DNA from: Methylococcaceae bacterium
GTDB lineage: Bacteria; Pseudomonadota; Gammaproteobacteria; Methylococcales; Methylomonadaceae
NCBI GenBank assembly: GCA_947506075.1
Contig: CANNNN010000087.1
Coordinates: 1 to 9,037 of the forward strand
DNA length: 9,037 nt
Direction of reading: 5' to 3'
Numbering within the stretch: position 1 is the first letter of the stretch; each line of letters starts with the position of its first letter. Under the pieces are notes generated by a model. The model saw only the letters and a program-made list of their open reading frames with translations, was not told where the DNA came from and did no database searches. Made by a program: the position numbers and the translations under genes. Shown here piece after piece: positions 1-6,750 of the stretch.

Positions 1-161
1 AAACAAAAATCATGGCGTTCATTGATTATTTTAACAACACGATGGCTAAGCCGTTTAAGTGGACTTATCAAGGCAAAGTTATGGTTGCCTGAATTTGATC
101 ACGAACTTCCGGTTTGTTGTACTAGTCAGAATTTGCTAGCCCATTCCGCTTCATTTATACA
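1..161. other. Non-coding flank downstream of the CheB-CheR-PAS gene
   Basis: This stretch lies beyond the stop codon of the minus-strand fusion gene. It is AT-rich. The only open frame is a TTG-initiated plus-strand frame that runs on into the fusion gene and has no recognisable motif or ribosome binding site. I looked for a GC-rich hairpin followed by a T-run on the minus strand, which would end the fusion transcript, and found none. It may belong to the intergenic region before a gene outside the window. Confidence 0.5.
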
Positions 162-3092
162 CTACGCCATCGGAGTAGCTCTATCGCTCAGCTCATTCAT
201 CGCCAGCAGGATCAATTTTGGCTCAGCGGTCTGACCGATGATGCTGCGGGCATTAAGCAGTAATTCACGCTGACCGATGCCGGGAAAATCACACTCTACC
301 CGAAAGTTTTCAAACGCCTGACCTTTTGCTATCACGGCCTCCAGCAGCTCGCGCAGGACAGGGATATCCCATTGCCGGCCGCCCAGCTCGTAGATCGAAC
401 ACCCCAGAGTGTCTTTATCAATCACGTCGAAGCACTGATAAAAAGAGCGATTGGCAGCGACAATCTTCAGTTCAACATCAAGCACCAGCAGCGGTTCCCG
501 CACCGTATTGACGATACCTTCGGCCAATAATCTCGCTTCCTGTATCGCTAAAGACCGCGTGTGTTCGGTGACATTGGTGAATGTCATCACCACGCCGTCG
601 ATCATGTTTTCCAAGGTCCGGTAGGGCTGAATGCGCGCCAAATACCAGTTGCCGCTCAAGGTTTTCACTTCACGCTCTATCGGCACCAGATTATCAAGTA
701 CCGTATGAGCGGCGTCCAGCAGGTCTTCACCTTCCAGCTCGGGCTTGATGTCACTCAGCGCGCGACCCACATCCGAGGCAACCAGCCTATAGATTTGGGT
801 CGCATCGCGGGTAAAACGCCGAATAATCAGCTGCTGGTCGAGGAAGATGGTGCCAATGTGAATGTTGTCGAGCAGATTCTTCATGTCGTTTTGCATGTCG
901 GCCAGCTGCACAATTTTAGCCTGTAACTCGGAGTTTACAGTGACCAGCTCTTCGTTGATCGATTGCAACTCCTCTTTGGATGTCTCCAGCTCTTCATTAG
1001 TGGATTGCAGCTCTTCATTAGTGGACTGCATCTCTTCGTTGGTGCATTTAAGCTCCTCGTTCGAGGCAAACTGTTCCTCGATCGTGGCCTGAAGATTTTC
1101 TTTGGTATAGGCCAGTTCGCTTTTCAGCTCCTCGATAAGGCGCTGCTCGTCCGGTTTTGAAACTAGACTTTTGTGCGCCGGTTTGGCGGTGGAAGACGGC
1201 TGCGGTAAATCCTGAAAGCTGACCAGTAATAGTCTGGACTGCTCATTCGGATTCGACAGGCTACGGACGCTGAGGGACACCGGGTGAAAGTCGCCGTTGG
1301 TTTTGACCGACAGTTCCCGGTTCAGGATCGGGGTGTTTGAGCTGGCGGATAAAATAGCGGCGCGCAGCTCCAGTTGCAGCCCTTCCCTCGCCATATCAAC
1401 CATGCTCAAACTGGCTTGACCGGGTGCCGGACGCAGGTATTTTCCGGTCTCGCCATAGACGTAGAGGATATGACCCTTGCTATCGGTCACGACCGAGGCG
1501 GGGGCATAAAATTGCAACAGCATGCGCCGGGTCAGTTCGGCCAGATTGGTGTCCTTGGCCGATTTAATCACTTCTTCCGGCGCTTTGTGACTCGCTTCTG
1601 CTGTCCAGCTCAGATTATTGCTTAAAATGGCGCGGGCCGAGGCTACGGAAGGGACGGAAGTATAGAATTTCCATTTTCGGCTCAGTAGCGTAAACAGTTC
1701 GCCATGATTGCCGACGCCCTCCGACGGCGACAGAAAAAGCACACCGCCCGGTTTCAGGGCATAGTGAAAAGCCGGAATCAGCCGGTTTTGCAGTTCCGGC
1801 TCCAGATAAATCATCAGATTACGACAACTGAGCAGATCAAGCTTGGTAAAAGGCGGATCCTTGATCACATTCTGGACCGCAAAAACTATCATTTCACGGA
1901 TTTCCTTCTTGACCCGATAGCCGCCATCTTCCTTGATGAAGAACCGGCGCAGCCGTTCAGGCGAAACATCCTGGCTGATATTGGGCGGATAGCAGCCACT
2001 ACGGGCGGCAGTAATCGCATCATCGGCAAGATCGGTGCTGTACAGTTGCACTTTAAAATCGTAGCGGTTTTCATCCATCAATTCGCGTAGCACCATGGCA
2101 ATTGAATAGGCTTCCTCGCCGGTGGCGCAACCGGCCACCCAGACCCGGAACACATAATCGTCGACCTTGTTCGCGAGCAGCGGCGGCAGTATCTCCTGTT
2201 TCAGCGTCACGAAAGCTTCGGGGTCGCGAAAAAAATTGGTCACATTGATCAACAGCTCTTTGAACAGCGACGCTATCTCGGACGGATGTTCCTTCAGGAA
2301 GCGGGCATAGGTTTCGGTGTCCTCGATACTGTGTTGCGACATGCGGCGCTGGATACGACGAGTGATCGTGGATTTTTTGTACAGTGCGAAATCGTGACCG
2401 GTGCTGGTACGTAACTGCATCAGGATGCGATTAATGCCGCTTAAGGCAATGATTGGTTTAGGCGGCTGGAGGATCAGGTTGTGCGCGCCTGAGATCAGTA
2501 CGCCTGGTATTGTTTCTACCGGCAGAATATGGCTGACATAGCCGGCCTGGATTGCGCTGGAGGGCATGCCGTCGAATTTGGCTGTGGCCGGTTCCTGTGC
2601 GAAGGTGATGCCGCCGGCACCAAGAATCGCGCGCAAACCCAGCGTACCATCGGTGCCGGTGCCGGACAGAATAATGCCGATGGCTTTTTCGGCCTGATCT
2701 TCAGCCAGCGAGCGCAAAAAGGCATCGATAGGCATGCGCTGCCCGTGAGGCAAAGCCGGTATGCTCAGTTGTAAACTGCCATTGAAGATAGTCATGTCGC
2801 GGTTTGGCGGGATCACATAGACGCAGTTAGGTGCAATCTGCATTTGATCCTGTGCTTCGGCTACCCGCATGGTCGTGGTTCGTTGCAGGATTTCGGTCAG
2901 GATGCTGGCATGGCTGGGATCGAGATGCGACACGAGTACGAAAGCCATGTCGCTATCGGCCGGCATATTGCGGAAAAACTGTTCGAAAGCCTCCAACCCC
3001 CCGGCGGAAGCGCCCAAGCCGACAATCGGGAAGTTATGAGCGGATTGATGCTGATTATTCGGGTGAGCCGATGAGTTTTTATTCTGGGTCAT
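162..3092 (-). CDS. Chimeric CheB methylesterase / CheR methyltransferase / PAS signalling protein
   Basis: This 976-residue cytoplasmic protein has several chemotaxis-type modules in order. Residues about 20-200 are a CheB methylesterase domain with the expected triad: Ser29 in GLGASAGG, His56 in SHLDPSH and Asp148 in SGTGTDGT. Residues about 215-480 are CheR: NVTNFFRDPEAF at 283-294, the S-adenosylmethionine loop AGCATGEEAYS at 320-330, and the late motif LLSCRNLMIYL at 420-430. A PAS-like region (about 525-630) follows, then a coiled coil (about 648-738) of repeated NEEL heptads, then two further PAS segments (about 740-845 and 855-965). By family, CheR methylates and CheB demethylates receptor glutamates. 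In such fusions the true substrate is usually unknown. Many relatives continue into a histidine kinase, but this one stops 10-15 residues after the last PAS strand. There is no N-terminal receiver either. No che or mcp gene is nearby, so it is an orphan. The ATG start precedes the CheB core by about 20 polar residues and has only a weak ribosome binding site. Confidence 0.93.
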   Translation of the reverse strand: MTQNKNSSAHPNNQHQSAHNFPIVGLGASAGGLEAFEQFFRNMPADSDMAFVLVSHLDPSHASILTEILQRTTTMRVAEAQDQMQIAPNCVYVIPPNRDMTIFNGSLQLSIPALPHGQRMPIDAFLRSLAEDQAEKAIGIILSGTGTDGTLGLRAILGAGGITFAQEPATAKFDGMPSSAIQAGYVSHILPVETIPGVLISGAHNLILQPPKPIIALSGINRILMQLRTSTGHDFALYKKSTITRRIQRRMSQHSIEDTETYARFLKEHPSEIASLFKELLINVTNFFRDPEAFVTLKQEILPPLLANKVDDYVFRVWVAGCATGEEAYSIAMVLRELMDENRYDFKVQLYSTDLADDAITAARSGCYPPNISQDVSPERLRRFFIKEDGGYRVKKEIREMIVFAVQNVIKDPPFTKLDLLSCRNLMIYLEPELQNRLIPAFHYALKPGGVLFLSPSEGVGNHGELFTLLSRKWKFYTSVPSVASARAILSNNLSWTAEASHKAPEEVIKSAKDTNLAELTRRMLLQFYAPASVVTDSKGHILYVYGETGKYLRPAPGQASLSMVDMAREGLQLELRAAILSASSNTPILNRELSVKTNGDFHPVSLSVRSLSNPNEQSRLLLVSFQDLPQPSSTAKPAHKSLVSKPDEQRLIEELKSELAYTKENLQATIEEQFASNEELKCTNEEMQSTNEELQSTNEELETSKEELQSINEELVTVNSELQAKIVQLADMQNDMKNLLDNIHIGTIFLDQQLIIRRFTRDATQIYRLVASDVGRALSDIKPELEGEDLLDAAHTVLDNLVPIEREVKTLSGNWYLARIQPYRTLENMIDGVVMTFTNVTEHTRSLAIQEARLLAEGIVNTVREPLLVLDVELKIVAANRSFYQCFDVIDKDTLGCSIYELGGRQWDIPVLRELLEAVIAKGQAFENFRVECDFPGIGQRELLLNARSIIGQTAEPKLILLAMNELSDRATPMA
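918..1064 (-). repeat. 21-bp in-frame coding repeats encoding NEEL heptads
   Basis: Seven consecutive seven-residue units, residues 677-725 of the fusion protein, follow the pattern (S/T)NEELxS. Examples are TNEEMQS, TNEELQS, TNEELET and SKEELQS. At DNA level they form imperfect 21-bp repeats, most alike between roughly 985 and 1050. The leucines and methionine recur every seven residues, as in a parallel coiled coil. In CheB-CheR-PAS proteins this segment joins the methyltransferase half to the PAS half and probably mediates dimerisation (inference from the heptad pattern). Confidence 0.8.
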
Positions 3093-3144
3093 TGCAAAAT
3101 GCTCTGTTTACGCTGCACTGCGGCGGCGGATAGATGTATGCTTA

Positions 3145-3172
3145 ATTATACCTGATGTTGGGCCTTGCCCAA
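3145..3172 (-). promoter_or_regulatory. Predicted sigma70 promoter for the CheB-CheR-PAS gene
   Basis: On the minus strand there is a perfect -10 hexamer TATAAT (3145-3150). It is preceded, after a 16-bp spacer, by TTGGGC (3167-3172), which matches the first three bases of the -35 consensus. Transcription would start around 3138 and leave a leader of about 45 nt before the ATG at 3092. The -35 box is weak, so basal activity may be modest or may need an activator. Prediction by eye only. Confidence 0.42.
3158..3172. repeat. Small inverted repeat overlapping the -35 box
   Basis: TTGGGC (3158-3163) and GCCCAA (3167-3172) are perfect 6-bp inverted arms around a 3-nt centre. The dyad covers the predicted -35 element and spacer of the promoter for the fusion gene, so it could be a binding site for a dimeric regulator. 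There is no T-run after it on either strand, which argues against a terminator. A dyad this short can also arise by chance. Confidence 0.35.
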
Positions 3173-3185
3173 GACTAATGAGACC

Positions 3186-3371
3186 TTAGCAACACAGCAT
3201 AAAAAGGACTTTTTCTGACGAACGCTGAGGATTGAAACGGCTAAAAAACAGCAAATGCTCATTATTGACGTCCAGCAATTCGCGGTTGCCAAAATCGGCG
3301 AACAAAAGAAATTCCCCAAGACTATCCTCTAACCGTGGTTTTTTCTGAGCGGTGGCAGGCGTGATGATCAT
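3186..3371 (-). pseudogene. Probable remnant of the C-terminal end of a GH13 (amylosucrase-like) glycoside hydrolase
   Basis: This open frame of 61 codons starts 7 bp after the yadH stop. Its second half, from LFADFGNRELLDVNNEHLLF onward, resembles the region after the catalytic barrel of GH13 enzymes of the amylosucrase/sucrose hydrolase type. In those enzymes an FxGGRL-like strand is followed by an NN(K/E)H(I/L) strand and then by a strand ending in 'NFS'. Here the last strand, SEKVLFMLCC, runs into a stop, and no continuation is visible in the other frames. The first 20 or so residues do not match that family in my memory. There is no convincing ribosome binding site, and no catalytic domain lies upstream because yadH occupies that place. 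I read it as a truncated relic left by rearrangement. It could instead be a small unknown protein co-transcribed with yadGH. The family assignment is from memory of GH13 sequences, not from a search. Confidence 0.4.
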
Positions 3372-3378
3372 CGTTCGA

Positions 3379-4143
3379 CTAATTCTTAATACCTATGCCT
3401 TTATGTAAAAGGTAAAGACTGAACAAGGTCAAGGTAACAATAAATCCGCCGGTAATGATAAAAGCCAGTTGAATATCAACATCGGTCACGCCTATAAATC
3501 CATAACGAAAGGCATTGATCATATACAAAATCGGGTTTCCCATCGAGATGACCTGCCAGATGCCAGGCAGCATTTCGGTCGAATAGAAAACGCCGCCCAG
3601 ATAACTTAACGGGGTTAATACAAAATTCGGTATGATCGAAATATCATCAAAACTTTCGGCCAGCAGAGCATTGATAAAACCGGCCAACGCAAATACGGTC
3701 GCCGTCAGTAATGCAATGGACAAAGTAATCGCAATATTATTGATCTTAATCTCAGCAAAGAGCAGGGATATTAAGGTTACCACCCCGCCTACCATTAGAC
3801 CTCGCACTATACCGCCGCTCACATAGCCGCTTAAAATCACCCAGTTAGGTATCGGGGCAACCAGCAATTCTTCGATATTACGCTGAAACTTGGTCGAGTA
3901 AAATGAAGACACGACATTGGCGTAGGCGTGACTGATGACAGACATTAAAATAATGCCGGGCACAATATAGTCCATATAACTGGCACCACTGATAGTGCCG
4001 ATACGATCACCGATCAACTTGCCAAAAATCAGAAAATACAGGGCCGTAGTGATGGCCGGAGGCAACAGGGTTTGGGGCCAGATCCGGATAAACCGGAATA
4101 TTTCCTTGATAATTATGGTTTTAAAGGCTATCGAGTAATTCAT
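3379..4143 (-). CDS. yadH: ABC-2 type transporter permease, YadH family
   Basis: This integral inner-membrane permease of 254 residues (E. coli YadH is about 256) is the membrane half of an ABC-2 exporter. Hydrophobic spans lie at roughly 24-44, 58-76, 106-130, 135-160, 168-186 and 225-247, giving the usual six helices. Family landmarks are clear: the amphipathic N-terminal stretch KEIFRFIRIWPQTLLPPAIT, FQRNIEELLVAP (86-97), SFDDISIIPNFVLTPLSYLGGVFY (164-187) and NPILYMINAFRYGFIG (203-218), all nearly as in E. coli YadH. The start codon overlaps the yadG stop as ATGA, so the two are translationally coupled and should form one complex, probably two copies of each subunit. The substrate is not known for this family; ABC-2 systems usually export drugs, lipids or polysaccharides. 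No terminator follows the stop. Confidence 0.93.
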   Translation of the reverse strand: MNYSIAFKTIIIKEIFRFIRIWPQTLLPPAITTALYFLIFGKLIGDRIGTISGASYMDYIVPGIILMSVISHAYANVVSSFYSTKFQRNIEELLVAPIPNWVILSGYVSGGIVRGLMVGGVVTLISLLFAEIKINNIAITLSIALLTATVFALAGFINALLAESFDDISIIPNFVLTPLSYLGGVFYSTEMLPGIWQVISMGNPILYMINAFRYGFIGVTDVDIQLAFIITGGFIVTLTLFSLYLLHKGIGIKN

Positions 4144-5084
4144 CTTTGCATTTCCGTCGGCTGTAAGTTTGTCGGACCTTGGTCTACCAAATCCATAAAT
4201 AACTGTTCCAGACGATTGGTCTTGTTTTTCAAGCTGGTGACTTCGATGTGCTGTGCGCTTAACTGGCTGAACAGTCGGTTAAGCCCATGCTCTTTGGGTA
4301 CGGCAACATTAAGACTCATGTCCGTCAGGCGCTCAATTTGACAGCCTTCAATGACGGGTGCAGCAGCAATAGGGCGAGCTAGATCAAGCACAAAATGCTC
4401 CACATGCAGTCTTGCCAGTAAACTCTTCATATCCGAATTTTCGACGATCAGTCCGTGATTGATGATCGCGATATTGCGACACAGACTTTCAGCCTCTTCC
4501 AGATAATGGGTGGTTAAAATGATCGTCGTGCCTTGCTGGTTGACTTCCTGCATCATGGCCCACATCGAACGGCGTATTTCTATATCGACGCCTGCGGTCG
4601 GCTCATCGAGTATCAACAACTTGGGCGCATGCACCAAGGCACGGGCAATCATAACCCGGCGCTTCATGCCGCCTGACAAGCGCCTGGACACTGTATCGCG
4701 CTTGTCCCACAAAGCCATTTGCTTCAGACAGTATTCGGTGCGTTGCAGCGCAAGTTTACGCGGCATGCCGTAATAACCGGCCTGATTGAGTACGATACTC
4801 TTGACGGTGTCAAACTGGTTGAAATTGACTTCTTGCGGAACCAGACCGATACAGCTTTTGGCTTTTTCCTGCTCCCGCTTTAAATCATGTCCGAAGATAC
4901 TGACTGAGCCGCTAGTGGGATTAACCAGCGAGCTGATAATGCCTATGGCCGTTGACTTCCCTGCACCATTGGGCCCCAAAAGAGCAAAAAAATCACCGGC
5001 CTCAACCTCAAGATCAATGCCTTTTAAGGCTACAAAGCCATTGTTATAGATTTTTTTGAGATTTCGCAGAGATAATGCATTCAT
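4140..5084 (-). CDS. yadG: ABC transporter ATP-binding protein, YadG family
   Basis: This cytoplasmic ATPase subunit powers the YadH permease encoded by the overlapping downstream gene. All ABC motifs are intact: Walker A GPNGAGKST (37-45), Q-loop Gln84 in LVPQE, signature LSGGM (136-140), Walker B LLILD with catalytic Glu161 and the D-loop region AGVD, and switch His193 in TTHYLEE. The segment GDFFALLGPNGAGKSTAIGI and the stretch ILDEPTAGVDIEIRRSMW are almost those of E. coli YadG (308 residues; here 314). After residue about 220 comes the C-terminal extension typical of ABC-2 ATPases, ending in NRLEQLFMDLVDQ. The start gives the standard short lead before the first beta strand. The ribosome binding site is weak (an A-rich stretch). 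The gene is first in the operon and its promoter must lie in the heptamer-rich gap shared with ppx. Confidence 0.95.
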   Translation of the reverse strand: MNALSLRNLKKIYNNGFVALKGIDLEVEAGDFFALLGPNGAGKSTAIGIISSLVNPTSGSVSIFGHDLKREQEKAKSCIGLVPQEVNFNQFDTVKSIVLNQAGYYGMPRKLALQRTEYCLKQMALWDKRDTVSRRLSGGMKRRVMIARALVHAPKLLILDEPTAGVDIEIRRSMWAMMQEVNQQGTTIILTTHYLEEAESLCRNIAIINHGLIVENSDMKSLLARLHVEHFVLDLARPIAAAPVIEGCQIERLTDMSLNVAVPKEHGLNRLFSQLSAQHIEVTSLKNKTNRLEQLFMDLVDQGPTNLQPTEMQR

Positions 5085-5100
5085 ACTTTTATGATCGAGA

Positions 5101-5149
5101 TTAAAGGTGCAAGGTTAAAGCTTAAATACGCAAGGCGCAAGATTAAAGG
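5101..5149. repeat. Degenerate heptanucleotide array, left arm (TTAAAGG/GCAAGG type)
   Basis: Seven contiguous 7-nt units in one phase: TTAAAGG, TGCAAGG, TTAAAGC, TTAAATA, CGCAAGG, CGCAAGA, TTAAAGG. Read on the minus strand they are variants of CCTTTAA and CCTTGCG, the same family as the array on the other side of the gap but in the opposite orientation. The array starts 16 bp from the yadG start codon, so it occupies the yadG leader or promoter zone. Confidence 0.8.
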
Positions 5150-5167
5150 CAAAAGCTAAAAAAAACA

Positions 5168-5202
5168 CCTTGAACCTTTATCCTTGAACCTTTAACCTTG
5201 TA
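5168..5202. repeat. Heptanucleotide array, right arm (CCTTGAA/CCTTTAA)
   Basis: Five contiguous 7-nt units: CCTTGAA, CCTTTAT, CCTTGAA, CCTTTAA, CCTTGTA. They can also be seen as a 14-nt unit repeated about two and a half times. An 11-bp stretch here (5190-5200) is the exact reverse complement of 5110-5120 in the left arm, so the two arrays can pair as the arms of a large imperfect stem around an A-rich centre (about 5150-5167). The array ends 38 bp before the ppx start codon. Each CCTTGAA C junction supplies a TTGAAC, a fair -35 hexamer, but I see no well-spaced -10 box to go with it. Confidence 0.85.
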
Positions 5203-5240
5203 AGATATTAACGCGTCACCTACACAAATCTGGATAACTC

Positions 5241-6740
5241 GTGCCGAAGAAACCTCCTGAAATCGTTGCCGCTGTAGATCTGGGATCCAACAGTTTCCAC
5301 ATGATTGTTTGCAGTTTGACCAATGGCAATTTACAAACGCTTGATCGCCTTAAAGAAATGGTCAGACTGGCATCAGGCCTGGACAAAAAGAACAACCTTG
5401 ACACCATTACACAGAACAGAGCCTTAGCCTGTCTTGAGCGCTTTGGCCAAAGAATCCGCAACATTCCGCCGGAAAGCGTCCGGATTGTCGGCACCAGCAC
5501 CTTGCGCATGGCTAAAAACTCACAGCAGTTTTTAGATAAGGCCGAAAAAGCGCTAAACCATCCTATACACATTATTTCCGGCATTGAAGAAGCCCGCTTG
5601 ATTTACCAGGGAGTTGCGCACAGTCTGGGTAGCAATGCCAATTTACGCCTGGTTATGGACATAGGCGGCGGCAGCACCGAATACATCATCGGTTCAGGTG
5701 ACACACCCAGAGTCAAAGAAAGCACGCCGATGGGTTGCGTACTGGTCAGTAACGCTTTTTTTAAGGAGGGCAACCTCTCCAGGAATGCGTTCAATCAGGC
5801 AGTCTTGTTTGCGCAACAGCAGCTTGAGCCTATCCAAAAGCAATTTCAGAGCAAAAACTGGGACGAAGCCATCGGCGCCTCAGGCAGTTTACGCGCAATT
5901 GATAAGGTCCTTAAAGCCAAAAACTGGAGCAATAACGGTATCACCCGGGAAGGCCTGGAACTTCTGGTCGCCCATATCAACCAGTGCACACATATTAATG
6001 AACTTAACTTGCCCGACTTCGACCCTGAACGCCTGCCGGTATTTCCAGGCGGCGTAGCCATAGTTTATGCCACATTCAAAAGCCTGGGCATTGAGCAAAT
6101 GACGGTCTCTGATGGCGCACTCAGGGAAGGCTTGATTCAGGATTTATTGGGTCGACTTTATGATCATGATATTCGCTCTGCAACCGTGCAAGATCTGGCG
6201 GAGCGCTATCATATAGACCAGGGACACGCTGCCCGTATCAAACAGACGATCAGCTTTATACTGAGCCAATTGGGCGATGAGTTTTTCGGACCTAACCACG
6301 AAAACGTCGTGCAGTTTTTAAACTGGGCTGCCGATCTGCATGAGATTGGTCAGGATATTGCCCACAGTCAGTACCATAAACACAGCGCTTACATCATCGA
6401 AAATGGCGACTTCGCCGGTTTTTCCAGGCAGGATCAGATTTTGTTATCAACGATTGTAAAAGCGCATAGACGAAAGCTTTCACGCTCGGGATTCAATGCC
6501 TTGCCCATCCCCTGGAATATTGACGCAGCCAGTCTGACGGTTGTTTTGCGTCTGGCTGTATTATTGCACCGCAATCGTCAGGAACATAATCAGCCCGATT
6601 TTAAAATTGCACTGTTAAAATCAAAAATATGTTTACAGTTTCCAGAGGGTTGGTTGGTTCAGGCACCGCTGACGCATGCCGATTTAATCCTGGAAGCGGA
6701 CTATTTGAAAGCTGCAGGATTCAAACTGGAATTTTGTTGA
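5241..6740 (+). CDS. ppx: Exopolyphosphatase (Ppx/GppA family)
   Basis: This 499-residue cytoplasmic enzyme releases terminal phosphate from long inorganic polyphosphate; family members also hydrolyse pppGpp to ppGpp. The actin/ASKHA phosphate-binding loops are present: VDLGSNSFHM (12-21) and DIGGGSTE (140-147). The catalytic glutamate is Glu117 in SGIEEARLIYQG, equivalent to Glu121 of E. coli Ppx. Other conserved blocks are IGASGSLRAI (211-220) and VSDGALREGL (289-298). The C-terminal helical HD-like domain (about 310-499) contains NWAADLHEIG and SQYHKHSAYIIENGDFAGF, which match Ppx more closely than GppA, so I favour ppx, although the two paralogues are easily confused. The GTG start at 5241 is required to keep the first conserved strand. 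The only ribosome binding site candidate is a weak GGAT. The next gene follows after 10 bp and is likely co-transcribed. Confidence 0.93.
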   Translation: MPKKPPEIVAAVDLGSNSFHMIVCSLTNGNLQTLDRLKEMVRLASGLDKKNNLDTITQNRALACLERFGQRIRNIPPESVRIVGTSTLRMAKNSQQFLDKAEKALNHPIHIISGIEEARLIYQGVAHSLGSNANLRLVMDIGGGSTEYIIGSGDTPRVKESTPMGCVLVSNAFFKEGNLSRNAFNQAVLFAQQQLEPIQKQFQSKNWDEAIGASGSLRAIDKVLKAKNWSNNGITREGLELLVAHINQCTHINELNLPDFDPERLPVFPGGVAIVYATFKSLGIEQMTVSDGALREGLIQDLLGRLYDHDIRSATVQDLAERYHIDQGHAARIKQTISFILSQLGDEFFGPNHENVVQFLNWAADLHEIGQDIAHSQYHKHSAYIIENGDFAGFSRQDQILLSTIVKAHRRKLSRSGFNALPIPWNIDAASLTVVLRLAVLLHRNRQEHNQPDFKIALLKSKICLQFPEGWLVQAPLTHADLILEADYLKAAGFKLEFC

Positions 6741-6750
6741 TCGGCAAGTA

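Noticed and set aside
22..234. Plus-strand 70-codon open frame starting with TTG
   Set aside because: It has a poor start and no ribosome binding site, it runs antisense into the end of the CheB-CheR-PAS gene, and it has no recognisable motif.
1704..2090. Plus-strand 128-codon frame antisense to the CheR domain
   Set aside because: It is a shadow frame. The minus strand here carries intact CheR motifs and the antisense product has no domain-like pattern.
3200..3213. AAAAAG-GA-CTTTTT palindrome as a possible terminator for yadGH
   Set aside because: The loop is only 2 nt and the stem is almost all A:T pairs, so a stable terminator hairpin is unlikely.
5171..5211. A ppx promoter using TTGAAC from the heptamers and TATTAA (5206-5211)
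   Set aside because: Both hexamers match only four of six positions and the spacer is 15 bp, too weak to list as a feature.
5241..6740. Assignment as guanosine pentaphosphate phosphatase GppA
   Set aside because: Length is compatible with GppA, but the C-terminal blocks (NWAADLHEIG, KHSAYIIENGDFAGF, and the lysine/arginine-rich region after them) follow Ppx more closely. The distinction remains uncertain without a tree.
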